NCBI GenBank assembly: GCA_041753515.1
Contig: JBGSUE010000007.1
Coordinates: forward strand, 1 to 48,076
Length of the DNA stretch: 48,076 nucleotides
Origin: JBGSUE01 sp041753515
GTDB taxonomy: Bacteria > Patescibacteriota > Microgenomatia > UBA10105 > UBA927
Direction of reading: 5' to 3'
Below, piece after piece: positions 22,910 through 31,500 of this stretch (position 1 is the stretch's first letter; each line of letters begins with the position of its first letter). The notes beneath the pieces were generated by a model that was not told the DNA's origin, did not search any database, and saw nothing but the letters and a program-made list of their open reading frames with translations. Both the position numbers and the translations under genes were made by a program.

Positions 22910-24742
22910 ATGAAACTTGGAGCATCATTCGGTGATAGTGTGGAGAAAAGCTGGGGCCGGAAACACATACATACACAGGATACTGAAGACGCATGGTGGA
23001 ATGGATATGGAAGAATTCTCATTTTTTCCGTGATTTTGGTCATTTCTTTATTCATACTCTTGGCACGGCTTTTTCATCTTACAGTTGTGAATGGACATAC
23101 GTACCGCGTATTGGCGGATTCAAACCGCATACGGGAATTGACTCGGCACGCGCCCAGAGGGGTATTGAAAGACCGCACGGGTACACCGCTTGTTGAAAAT
23201 ATTCCCAGGTTCAGACTTCTGAAGCCGTGTCCGAAAGATGAACAAGCAGTCATCAAAGGCTGTGTTGAATCCATTACCCAGGAGGCAGGAGAAAAAATGA
23301 TGAAAGTCGGGATTCCGGCAGGATCGTTTTTGGAAACCGATTATGAACGAAGATACGAGGCAGGTTCAGCACTTGCACATGTACTGGGGTATACAGGTGA
23401 AATTTCCCAATCCGAACTGACGGACGAGTCGTTTGTCCTTCGCGGATATACGGCTGGTGACAGGATCGGGAGAATGGGAACAGAGTTAGTATTTGAGGAT
23501 ATGCTCAAAGGCAGCGACGGAAGGGAACTTGTGGAAGTTGATGCCCAGGGCAGTATCGAAAGGATCCTTGGCCGGGATCGGGAAATACCAGGGGATGACA
23601 TAACATTGTCGGTAGATTTGGCAGTATCCAAAGCTGTCCGTGATGCATTTCCATCGGGTTTTTCCGGAGCAGTTGTCGTATCCAAGCCGGAAACCGGCGA
23701 AATTCTTTCAATCTATTCCGCACCGTCTTTTGACCCCAATGATATTGAACGGGGTTTGGCACAGCACGAATATGCCTATCTGTTTGAAAGTCCGGATAAG
23801 CCTGTATTTAACCGTGCAATTTCAGGTACGTACCCGCCCGGATCAACCTACAAAATCGTCACTGCCTATGCGGGGCTCACATCGGGAATGTTGACTCCTC
23901 AGTGGTCCGTTGAGGATACTGGCATCATTCATGCCGGCACGTTTTCATTTTCAAATTGGTATTTCACGCAGTACGGAAGGGTGGACGGCAGCGTTAATCT
24001 GGTCAAAGCGATACGGAGAAGTAATGATATTTATTTTTATAAAGCAGGTGAAAAAATAGGGATCGATATCCTGGCAGAAAAATCCCGGCAGATGGGATTG
24101 GGTATGAAAACCGGGATAGAACTTCCGGGTGAAGTTGCGGGTCTCATGCCGGACCGCGCGTGGAAAAACGGCAGGTTTTCCAGCCAATCAGATATTGAAA
24201 AACGCAACAATATCTGGTACGACGGGGATACGTATCACCTGGCAATCGGCCAGGGGTATCTCCTGACCACGCCTCTGCAGGTCAACCGGTTTACCAATGC
24301 AATAGCCACCGGTTCATTGTGCATACCGACAATAGAAAAGGTGGGGAATGGTTCTCACACCGCCGACTGCATAAAACTTCCGGCTGACGGTGATGTGTAT
24401 ACCCCGATCCGCAAAGGAATGGTAGAGGCGTGCAGTGATGGAGGGACCGGGTATCCATTGTTTGACTTTTCTGTCAAACGACCCGACGGCTCAATGGTAC
24501 GTATTCCTGTTGCCTGTAAAACCGGCACTGCAGAAACCGGAGACAGTGAGGAATCGACGCATGCGTGGTTTACGGCGTATGCCCCGGTTGAGGATGCATT
24601 CACTAGTGGTGAGTCCCAAAAAGATGTGTTTACAGGTACGCCGGAGATCAGCGTCACGGTACTTGTTGAGAAAGGCGGGGAAGGATCACGTGATGCCGCT
24701 CCGATTGCAAAAAAAATCCTTGAGGTGTGGTTTTCACGGTAA
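22910..24742 (+). CDS. mrdA: Penicillin-binding protein 2 (class B transpeptidase)
   Basis: Cross-links peptidoglycan during elongation with MreB. After a cytoplasmic head and one membrane segment (about residues 37-57) come the dimerisation region (APRGVLKDRTGTPL), and the transpeptidase domain with S312-T-Y-K315 (in PPGSTYKI), S371-N-D373 (in RRSNDIYFYKAG, like SCD of E. coli PBP2) and K537-T-G539. It is 610 residues. A frame open from 22730 overlaps the PAP2-like gene; the start at 22910 gives a normal N-terminus and sits just after a -10 box. Confidence 0.96.
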   Translation: MKLGASFGDSVEKSWGRKHIHTQDTEDAWWNGYGRILIFSVILVISLFILLARLFHLTVVNGHTYRVLADSNRIRELTRHAPRGVLKDRTGTPLVENIPRFRLLKPCPKDEQAVIKGCVESITQEAGEKMMKVGIPAGSFLETDYERRYEAGSALAHVLGYTGEISQSELTDESFVLRGYTAGDRIGRMGTELVFEDMLKGSDGRELVEVDAQGSIERILGRDREIPGDDITLSVDLAVSKAVRDAFPSGFSGAVVVSKPETGEILSIYSAPSFDPNDIERGLAQHEYAYLFESPDKPVFNRAISGTYPPGSTYKIVTAYAGLTSGMLTPQWSVEDTGIIHAGTFSFSNWYFTQYGRVDGSVNLVKAIRRSNDIYFYKAGEKIGIDILAEKSRQMGLGMKTGIELPGEVAGLMPDRAWKNGRFSSQSDIEKRNNIWYDGDTYHLAIGQGYLLTTPLQVNRFTNAIATGSLCIPTIEKVGNGSHTADCIKLPADGDVYTPIRKGMVEACSDGGTGYPLFDFSVKRPDGSMVRIPVACKTGTAETGDSEESTHAWFTAYAPVEDAFTSGESQKDVFTGTPEISVTVLVEKGGEGSRDAAPIAKKILEVWFSR

Positions 24743-24746
24743 GAAG

Positions 24747-25463
24747 TTACGTTCTGATGTCATCAAATTGTTTATATATTGTTGATCCGGTGAAAAAAAG
24801 GCTGATGATATTGATACATCGCTGATAACCTTCCAGAAGAATTTTTTTTGTTGAGTAAAACCGTCTTCCTGACATTGTGATTGAAAGATTTTTCTTATAT
24901 GCAACGTACCCATATTTTCTTAATGTTAATGCGAATGCTCTGTCTGTCTGAAGTTCTGTGTGTGATGGAAATCCACCGCTTAAAAAATAAATATTTTTCC
25001 GCACTGCAATATTTGCACCGATGGGAAGAATCTGTCCTAAACATGATCCCCATTTCGCGTATATCCCCGCAAGAATTTTCATAAAATATGGACCGTCGTA
25101 AAAATAGCATGGTCCGCCGCATGCCACAATATCCGGAAATTTCCGGAATGTCTGGGCAATCCTATCAATCCAGTGAGGCGGGTGGTCAGTGTCAGCATCG
25201 GTAAACACTAGAATGGAACCAGAAGCACGATGAGCACCCGCATTCAATGCGGCAACATAACTTTTTGTATGTATCGTATAGACTTGGTCGGCATACCGGC
25301 CGGATATCTTGCCGGTTGCATCGGTTGATCCGTTGTTCACGACGATTATTTCAAACGGAGTATCAGTCATCTGGTTTTTGAGGGATACGAGGCATCTTTC
25401 AATATACTTTTCTTCATTGTAAGCTGGTATGATGACGGATAACGTAACAAGTTTACGATTCAT
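24747..25463 (-). CDS. Glycosyltransferase family 2, 238 aa
   Basis: A GT-A-fold transferase: LSVIIPAYNEEKYIERCLVSL at the N-terminus, VVNNGSTDATG for nucleotide binding, and FTDADTDHPP carrying the metal-binding DxD. A later hydrophobic stretch near residue 220 may contact the membrane. It probably transfers a sugar to a lipid-linked acceptor in envelope synthesis. TATAAT ends 11 bases before the ATG. It is convergent with PBP2, 4 bases away, and divergent from a second family-2 enzyme. Confidence 0.92.
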   Translation of the reverse strand: MNRKLVTLSVIIPAYNEEKYIERCLVSLKNQMTDTPFEIIVVNNGSTDATGKISGRYADQVYTIHTKSYVAALNAGAHRASGSILVFTDADTDHPPHWIDRIAQTFRKFPDIVACGGPCYFYDGPYFMKILAGIYAKWGSCLGQILPIGANIAVRKNIYFLSGGFPSHTELQTDRAFALTLRKYGYVAYKKNLSITMSGRRFYSTKKILLEGYQRCINIISLFFTGSTIYKQFDDIRT

Positions 25464-25508
25464 ACGATGAACTCATTATACCAACAGGCGTATACGAAAA
25501 TTCTGTAT

Positions 25509-26225
25509 ATGAAAAAATCCGTATCGGTAATCATACCAGCGTACAATGAGGTGCGTACCGTCGGGTCGCTTGTTCAGCTGTGCCTGTGCTGGCCTAAAGC
25601 TACGGAGGTTATCGTTGTCAACGACGGGTCCGGTGACGGGACAGATGCGATTTTGAAGCGGTTCGGAAAAAAAATAAGCTATATCCGTTTTCCACACAAC
25701 CGGGGGCAGGGTGCGGCACTGGCGGCAGGAATCCGGAAGGCGAGAGCTGATATCATTCTCACAATAGACGCTGATGTATCCTCGGTGACCCACAGGGATC
25801 TTGATGACATGATTGCGCCGCTTGAGAAGGAGACTGCTGATATGGCTATTGCAATCCTCAATTATTGGAAAACAGGGAATTTCGAACCGTTTAATGATAT
25901 ATCCGGTACGAGGGCCATGCTGCGTAAATATCTTCTGCCGCATATCGAAAAAATTGAAAAGAGTAAATACGGTGTCACCGTTTCCATCAATTCGATTCAT
26001 AAACATCTGCGCGTTGTTTCCGTGCGCACCCCGTATGTGTATGTGCTGGGGAAATTTGAAAAGCAGAGTGTTCCGGAGGCAATGCAGGCATATGTGAAGG
26101 AAGCGTCGGAACTGATTCTGCAGGCGCTCAAAGATCAGGCAGGCGGAAAGCTGACACCGTTTACGAAAAAAGTATTCAGATCGGTTTCCATGTATTTCAA
26201 AAAAACCCTGGATTTTTTCCAGTAA
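25509..26225 (+). CDS. Glycosyltransferase family 2, DPM1/DPG-synthase-like, 238 aa
   Basis: The start MKKSVSVIIPAYNEVRTVG, followed by VIVVNDGSGDGTDAIL, GQGAALAAGI and ILTIDADVSS, is the pattern of dolichol/undecaprenyl-phosphate sugar synthases, which make polyprenyl-phosphate-linked sugars for membrane glycosyltransferases. There is no membrane segment. The ATG at 25509 is preferred over 25467. Its product could feed the large membrane glycosyltransferases at 36.6 and 44.7 kb; that link is inferred. Confidence 0.88.
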   Translation: MKKSVSVIIPAYNEVRTVGSLVQLCLCWPKATEVIVVNDGSGDGTDAILKRFGKKISYIRFPHNRGQGAALAAGIRKARADIILTIDADVSSVTHRDLDDMIAPLEKETADMAIAILNYWKTGNFEPFNDISGTRAMLRKYLLPHIEKIEKSKYGVTVSINSIHKHLRVVSVRTPYVYVLGKFEKQSVPEAMQAYVKEASELILQALKDQAGGKLTPFTKKVFRSVSMYFKKTLDFFQ

Positions 26226-26228
26226 CGT

Positions 26229-26918
26229 ATGCGCTCATTTTCATACTCCGGTATTCACACGTGTACTTTTCATGACCGATCATACCCAAAATTGTTAAAA
26301 GAGATACCGGATCCGCCTGATGTGATCTACATAAAAGGAATGCGTGGCAGAATTCCGATACCGCTTGAAAAGACAATTGCTGTCGTTGGATCCAGAGAAA
26401 TGACGGAGTATGGAAGGCGGACAACGAAAAAGTTTGTACAAAATCTTGTTGAGAATGGGTACACAATAATCTCCGGCTTGGCCCGCGGTGTTGATGCATG
26501 TGCACATGAAACAGCGCTCGAGTGCAAAGGGTTTACTGTCGCAGTTCTTGGTTGTGGCGTGGATATTTTGTATCCTCAATCAAACGCTTGTCTTTACGAG
26601 CGGATTATATCCTCCGGGCGCGGGGCAGTCATATCTGAATTTGCGCCGGGGGTGATAACAAAAAAAGATCTTTTTATCACGCGAAACCGGATCATAAGCG
26701 GGTTATCTTTGGGGGTTTTGGTGATAGAGGGAAGCATGCGGTCAGGAACCATGATTACGGCAAAATACGCAGCTGAACAAGGGCGCGATGTATTTGCCGT
26801 CCCGGGATCTGTGGACAGTCCAATGAGTAACGCACCTATCACGCTTATGAAAAATGGGGCAATTCCTGTTTCATCTGCTCGTGATATACTAGATATTTAT
26901 GAAGCTGATCATTGTTGA
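26229..26918 (+). CDS. dprA: DNA-processing protein DprA
   Basis: Loads RecA onto incoming single-stranded DNA in natural transformation. The Rossmann-like core is clear: IAVVGSREMTEYG, IISGLARGVDACAHETAL, VAVLGCGVDILYP, FITRNRIISGLSLGVLVIEG and SGTMITAKYAAEQGRDVFAVPGS (in parts). The 229-residue protein has the core only, without a C-terminal winged helix or SAM domain. It is followed by topA with a 20-base overlap, a common pairing in bacteria. Confidence 0.95.
   Translation: MRSFSYSGIHTCTFHDRSYPKLLKEIPDPPDVIYIKGMRGRIPIPLEKTIAVVGSREMTEYGRRTTKKFVQNLVENGYTIISGLARGVDACAHETALECKGFTVAVLGCGVDILYPQSNACLYERIISSGRGAVISEFAPGVITKKDLFITRNRIISGLSLGVLVIEGSMRSGTMITAKYAAEQGRDVFAVPGSVDSPMSNAPITLMKNGAIPVSSARDILDIYEADHC
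26885..26890 (+). promoter_or_regulatory. Extended -10 box of topA inside dprA, leaderless
   Basis: TGATATACT (TG at 26882-26883, TATACT 26885-26890) ends 8 bases before the topA ATG. Confidence 0.55.
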
Positions 26919-28926
26919 ATCACCTACAAAGGCACGTACACTGACACGTTTTTTGGGAAAAGGGTACACGATAGAGGCAACGCTGGGGCATATCAGGGAC
27001 CTTCCCAAAGGTGAACTTGGCGTGGATGTAGAAAAAGATTTTACACCAAGCTATGTCACACCGCGTGACAAAATGAAACACGTGAAACATCTCAAAGATC
27101 TTGCAGGTAAAGCAGATGCAATAATTCTGGCAACAGATCCTGACCGTGAAGGGGAAGCCATCGCCTGGCATGTAAAGGACATCATTGAAAAGGGAAAAGT
27201 TAAAAGGGAAAAGGGAAAAGGAAATCTACTCACGCGTATTACGTTTCATGAAATTACAAAGACGGCCATTGAAGATGCATTAAAACATCCGGGAACAATT
27301 GATCAGAATCTCGTCTGGGCCCAACAGGCACGGCGGATTTTAGACCGTCTGGTGGGGTATAAGCTGTCACCCCTATTATGGAATAAACTGTCGCGGAAGT
27401 GGCTTTCAGCCGGACGGGTTCAGTCGGTGGTCGTACGGCTGATCGTTGAGCGTGAACGTGAACGTGATTCGTTTTTATCAGAACCGTTTTTTACCATTAC
27501 CGCCGATTTTTCGAAAAATGACATGACAAAACTTGAGGGAATACCTCTTGTTTCATATAACGGGAAAAAATATGAAGAGAAAAAAATATTCCCGCTTTTC
27601 GACGGCACATACACGGTGACTGTATCCACTATCCGAACGGAAGAAACGGCCGAGGCAATTGAGAAGGATTGTGCAGCACCGTTTACGGTTTCCAAAGTTG
27701 ACAGGAAGGAGATGAAGCGGTCGCCGTCCGCGCCGTTTACCACCAGCACTCTTCAGCAGGATGCCGGACGGCGTCTGTATTTCAGTGCAAAGAAAACGAT
27801 GCAGGTAGCGCAGAAACTCTATGAAGAAGGTCTGATCACATACCATCGTACTGATTCAGTGAATCTGTCCGAAAAATTTATATCGGAGGCCAGGGAGTAT
27901 ATCAGCCGCATATACGGACCTGCGTACGTGCCCAAAGAAAACCGTACATTTCAAACGAAATCCAAAGTGGCTCAGGAAGCGCATGAGGCAATCCGGCCTA
28001 CAAACGTTTCTTTGTCTAATTTGACTAATATGTCAAATTTGCCAAATACAGTATTTAATCACGACCATGTACGTCTCTATGATCTCATCTGGAGACGGGC
28101 GACAGCCAGTCAGGCATCTGATGCACTCTTCGATTCAACGACTATTCTTATTGACTCGGCTAACGGATATCTGTTCCAGACTCAGGGATCGGTTGTCAGT
28201 TTTGACGGATTTTTGGCTATTGCAGGCAGAACCGGGGATGAAGTTATCCTGCCGGATGTGTCTGTTGGAGATATGCTGACACTGGACGGATCGCATCACG
28301 AAAAACACGAAACAGCACCGCCGCCCCGGTATTCCGAAGCAGGTCTTGTCAAAGCATTGGAAGAAAAGGACATCGGGCGTCCGTCAACGTATGCGCCCAT
28401 CATCTCGACCATTCTTGAACGGCAATATGTTGTGAAAGAAGAAAAGAGGTTTAAGCCTACGGAGCTTGGCATTCTCGTGACCGATTTTCTTGTCGCCCAT
28501 TTTCCGGACATTCTTTCCCTGCCATTTACCGCATCCATGGAAGATGATCTTGACAATATTGCCAATGGAAAAAAAGTATGGGGAGAAGTGGTTGGATCGT
28601 TTTATGGTCCGTTTTTCAAAACGCTCGAACATACGTACAAGACTGTTGAGAAGGTGAAAATGGTCCAGGAGGATGCGGGTGAGTCCTGTCCATCATGCGG
28701 CAATCCTTTGGTTATCCGTGTTGGCAAATTCGGAAAATTTATAGCCTGTTCCACGTTTCCTGCGTGTTCCTATACGCGGCAGTTGTTTGAGAAGCTAGAT
28801 GTGAAATGTCCGAAATGCAGCGGCGATATGCTGGTCAAAAAAAGCCGCAGGGGGAAATTGTTTTACGGTTGCGGAAATTATCCGAAATGCGACTTTGCCG
28901 CTTGGAAAAAAGAGGATATAAAGTAG
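26899..28926 (+). CDS. topA: DNA topoisomerase I (type IA)
   Basis: Relaxes negative supercoils. The TOPRIM domain has IIVESPTKARTL, TLGHIRDLPKG and ATDPDREGEAIAWHV; the catalytic Tyr is Y315 in GLITYHRTDS. Two C-terminal zinc ribbons follow: CPSCGNPL...CSTFPAC and CPKCSGDM...CGNYPKC. At 675 residues it is a compact enzyme. Two stretches look inserted: residues about 96-108 (KGKVKREKGKGN) and 371-386 (SLSNLTNMSNLPN), both encoded by simple repeat-like DNA. It overlaps dprA by 20 bases. Confidence 0.97.
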   Translation: MKLIIVESPTKARTLTRFLGKGYTIEATLGHIRDLPKGELGVDVEKDFTPSYVTPRDKMKHVKHLKDLAGKADAIILATDPDREGEAIAWHVKDIIEKGKVKREKGKGNLLTRITFHEITKTAIEDALKHPGTIDQNLVWAQQARRILDRLVGYKLSPLLWNKLSRKWLSAGRVQSVVVRLIVERERERDSFLSEPFFTITADFSKNDMTKLEGIPLVSYNGKKYEEKKIFPLFDGTYTVTVSTIRTEETAEAIEKDCAAPFTVSKVDRKEMKRSPSAPFTTSTLQQDAGRRLYFSAKKTMQVAQKLYEEGLITYHRTDSVNLSEKFISEAREYISRIYGPAYVPKENRTFQTKSKVAQEAHEAIRPTNVSLSNLTNMSNLPNTVFNHDHVRLYDLIWRRATASQASDALFDSTTILIDSANGYLFQTQGSVVSFDGFLAIAGRTGDEVILPDVSVGDMLTLDGSHHEKHETAPPPRYSEAGLVKALEEKDIGRPSTYAPIISTILERQYVVKEEKRFKPTELGILVTDFLVAHFPDILSLPFTASMEDDLDNIANGKKVWGEVVGSFYGPFFKTLEHTYKTVEKVKMVQEDAGESCPSCGNPLVIRVGKFGKFIACSTFPACSYTRQLFEKLDVKCPKCSGDMLVKKSRRGKLFYGCGNYPKCDFAAWKKEDIK

Positions 28927-28928
28927 GG

Positions 28929-28934
28929 TATGAT
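28929..28934 (+). promoter_or_regulatory. -10 box of the 439-aa gene, leaderless
   Basis: TATGAT ends 8 bases before the ATG at 28943. Confidence 0.5.
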
Positions 28935-28942
28935 AGGTATAT

Positions 28943-30262
28943 ATGCCCGAGTTGCATCCGGATTTTGAACAATCGCTTCCGAAATTGGCTGAAAAGTTAT
29001 CCAACCCAAGAATGGAAATGTATACCGTTCCCGACGAATTGTTGCCACATTCGCCTGATTTTGAATTTCCTCCGATTATAAAGGCATACCACGAAGCGTA
29101 TGTAAAATTGCGGCTTCTTGAGAATGAAGAAAGTTGCTTAATGAATAATCGTAACATCAATCCAATACCTTTAGAGCATGAATTGAGAAATCGAAGATTA
29201 GTTCAGGATTTTGGACCATTTGAGTATGCCATGGTTAATACACAAATGACACCGGGCGGCTTTGAGTGGATGGATCATTTTTTTGATGACAATAAGAATC
29301 TGGATTGGTTTATGAAAACGTACGGATTGCGGGGAATACCTGGAGTTAGTCATTCTGAAAAATTACAGTATTTAAAAGAAAATCAGCGGGTTATAACGGA
29401 TATGGTATTGTTGAGTGACTGGATCGATGAACAAAAAACAGAATTGAAAATATTAAAGAAGTATGCCCTGTCAGTTAATTCATTAAGAATCAATCTATGG
29501 GCTATGGGGGTGCCATGGGAGTTGGCAAGAGACTATACTCCTTCAGGCAATCCGATAAAGAAAGTACCGGCTTTGCGCTATTTACTTGAAAAATGTATAG
29601 GCGGAGTTGACATAGATGCAAATGTAAATCAATTAGAGCGTATTATTCAACCTCAGGTAGCAGCTGCACTTGTAGACCAGTTAATACTTGAAGACCCGGA
29701 AAAAAATTCGTCTCAATTGTTTCAAAATGCGTGTGCAAGAGTGCGCCTTGATGAACTGGCTCCGGAATCTCAGAATTGGTTCAGAGAAAAGGGCATAGTG
29801 GAGTTGCAGGATGAGTCGTTTTATGTCCATAACCGTTTACCGACTTCGGAGTATCTGACACCGTGTCACGAAATTGGATATTTTCTTACGTCAGAGCGAT
29901 CGGATATTATTGACACAAGATTTTTTGAAACGAACGATCCGTTGTTTCCAACAAGTGAGCATCCAAGGGGATCATTACTATTAGTAAATTATCTGGATAG
30001 ATTCCGGTTGGCATTAGCATCGTCTTTCATAACCAGCAGCAATCCTTTCAGCAGGGGTATTCTTATTCCCTATGATTATGGCGATCATCCTCACATGTAT
30101 TATTATAAAAAAAACTCATTTCAAAACGGATCAAGAGATGCCAAATTCAGCATTCCTCAACGCGGGATTGAACATTCTTCAGCTGTAGAACTTGCCAGAA
30201 TTGTCGACTGGATGCGGGGTGATGATACGCTTAAACTTCGTGAAGGATATCAAAGCAAATAA
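28943..30262 (+). CDS. Hypothetical soluble protein, 439 aa
   Basis: I recognise no family. The protein has no signal peptide or membrane segment, is rich in aromatic and acidic residues, and seems mostly helical (for example LVQDFGPFEYAMVNTQM, DNKNLDWFMKTYGLRGIPG). The base composition is more AT-rich than topA or the genes that follow, which may point to recent acquisition. The start is set by TATGAT 8 bases upstream. It sits between topA and a string of membrane genes without an obvious operon partner. Confidence 0.75.
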   Translation: MPELHPDFEQSLPKLAEKLSNPRMEMYTVPDELLPHSPDFEFPPIIKAYHEAYVKLRLLENEESCLMNNRNINPIPLEHELRNRRLVQDFGPFEYAMVNTQMTPGGFEWMDHFFDDNKNLDWFMKTYGLRGIPGVSHSEKLQYLKENQRVITDMVLLSDWIDEQKTELKILKKYALSVNSLRINLWAMGVPWELARDYTPSGNPIKKVPALRYLLEKCIGGVDIDANVNQLERIIQPQVAAALVDQLILEDPEKNSSQLFQNACARVRLDELAPESQNWFREKGIVELQDESFYVHNRLPTSEYLTPCHEIGYFLTSERSDIIDTRFFETNDPLFPTSEHPRGSLLLVNYLDRFRLALASSFITSSNPFSRGILIPYDYGDHPHMYYYKKNSFQNGSRDAKFSIPQRGIEHSSAVELARIVDWMRGDDTLKLREGYQSK

Positions 30263-30268
30263 ATTTGT

Positions 30269-30274
30269 TATACT
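30269..30274 (+). promoter_or_regulatory. -10 box of the 59-aa gene, leaderless
   Basis: TATACT ends 6 bases before the ATG at 30281. Confidence 0.55.
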
Positions 30275-30280
30275 TATCAT

Positions 30281-30460
30281 ATGAAGCTGTATGTGAGACG
30301 AAGAAAGTATCTCATCGTTATTTTCGGTATTGCGGTTTTTCTATTGTATGTCATTTTCCGTTCCGTATTTTCGGGCGGGAAAATTCTGTCTCCCGTTCCC
30401 GAGGAGGATGCGATCCGGATCATTTTCATGACGCCGACTCCGGACACGCGGAATCAATAA
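30281..30460 (+). CDS. Small single-segment membrane protein, 59 aa
   Basis: A short gene. It reads MKLYVRRRKYLIVIFGIAVF... with a basic N-terminus, one membrane segment (about residues 10-26) and a Pro-rich tail ending MTPTPDTRNQ. Support comes from TATACT 6 bases before the ATG, the clean positive-inside topology and the 3-base spacing to the PAP2 gene that follows. Function unknown; it may be a partner of that phosphatase. Confidence 0.6.
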   Translation: MKLYVRRRKYLIVIFGIAVFLLYVIFRSVFSGGKILSPVPEEDAIRIIFMTPTPDTRNQ

Positions 30461-30463
30461 CGT

Positions 30464-31054
30464 ATGGATCTTGCTCTCTTTCAATTTATCAATAGTCTGC
30501 CGCATACGGATTTTTCCGATTCAGTTGCCCTATTTCTCTCCGGTGTAGGATCATTTGGTGCCATCTGGATCATTATTGCATTTTTCGTCATGCTGAAGGA
30601 GGAGTCGGAAGATAAAGGATTTTACAAACCCATGTTGGGGGCGGTTTTTTTCAGTTTTCTGCTTGTTGAATATGTGCTGAAGCCTTTGTTCGGTAGGGTC
30701 CGGCCTGAGGTATTGCCGTTAACCATTTTGGTTCAATCGCCCATCGGGGGATTTTCATTTCCGTCGGGTCATGCGGCAACTGCTTTTGCCGGAGCAGCCG
30801 TTCTGTCCCGTTTTACAGTAAAATCGCGGATACTTTGGTATGTATTGGCATTTTTTGTCTCCATGTCTCGCATTTATCTGGGGAAACATTACCCGTCGGA
30901 TGTGCTGGCAGGTGGCGTCATCGGCTTTTTTGTGGGAAAATTAGCAGTATATTTCTATGATCAAACTCAACGCAAAAGAGCTTCGTACCTTGCCGGTGGA
31001 CGAGACGGAAGCAAAAAACCTGCCAAAAAACGACATTACGATCATCGTAGATAA
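30464..31054 (+). CDS. PAP2-family phosphatase, 196 aa
   Basis: The three motifs of acid-phosphatase-type lipid phosphatases are complete: KPLFGRVRP, FPSGHAAT and SRIYLGKHYPSDVLAG (the last with nucleophilic His). About five membrane segments. Likely dephosphorylates polyprenyl pyrophosphate or phosphatidyl-phosphates at the membrane. The C-terminus is basic and overlaps the SPOUT methyltransferase gene by 98 bases, so the two are translated together. The overlap is unusually long; the phosphatase's natural end may be shorter in relatives. Confidence 0.92.
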   Translation: MDLALFQFINSLPHTDFSDSVALFLSGVGSFGAIWIIIAFFVMLKEESEDKGFYKPMLGAVFFSFLLVEYVLKPLFGRVRPEVLPLTILVQSPIGGFSFPSGHAATAFAGAAVLSRFTVKSRILWYVLAFFVSMSRIYLGKHYPSDVLAGGVIGFFVGKLAVYFYDQTQRKRASYLAGGRDGSKKPAKKRHYDHRR

Positions 31055-31493
31055 CGTGCTGGACACGTATAACGTCGGGTCCATTTTTCGCCTGGCCGAT
31101 GCGGTGGCTGCTAAAAAAGTATACTTATGCGGCCAAACTCTGACGCCTCCCAATTCCCGGATCAAAAAAGCTTCGATCAACACATGGGCTTGGGTTGACT
31201 GGGAGTATGTCCCGACAGCTGTCGGGCAAATCTCAAATCTTAAATCCCAAATCCCAATAATTCAAATCATTGCCGTAGAGCAGGATAAACGAAGCATCCC
31301 GTTTCAGAAATTTGATTACAAACTTCCAATCGCTATCGTCGTTGGAAATGAAACATATGGTGTGAGTAAGGAAGTACTGGACAGAGCCGATGCCATCGTG
31401 GAAATCCCCATGTGGGGGGTAAACAAATCATTAAACGTCATGGTCAGTTGCGGAATTGTGCTGTATGAGATCACAAAAAAAATCAAACAATAA
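30957..31493 (+). CDS. SPOUT (TrmH/SpoU) RNA 2'-O-methyltransferase
   Basis: The knotted SAM-binding motifs are present: DTYNVGSIFRLADAV (motif 1), IVVGNETYGVSKEVLDRAD (motif 2) and IPMWGVNKSLNVMVSCGIVLYE (motif 3, in parts). It methylates a ribose in tRNA or rRNA, target not identifiable. The 178-residue protein has the catalytic domain only. Residues about 86-104 (VPTAVGQISNLKSQIPIIQ) are encoded by a palindrome (CCCGACAGCTGTCGGG) and AAATCCCAAATCCCAA-type repeat, and look inserted between two strands. Confidence 0.92.
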   Translation: MIKLNAKELRTLPVDETEAKNLPKNDITIIVDNVLDTYNVGSIFRLADAVAAKKVYLCGQTLTPPNSRIKKASINTWAWVDWEYVPTAVGQISNLKSQIPIIQIIAVEQDKRSIPFQKFDYKLPIAIVVGNETYGVSKEVLDRADAIVEIPMWGVNKSLNVMVSCGIVLYEITKKIKQ

Positions 31494-31500
31494 TGCTTCT

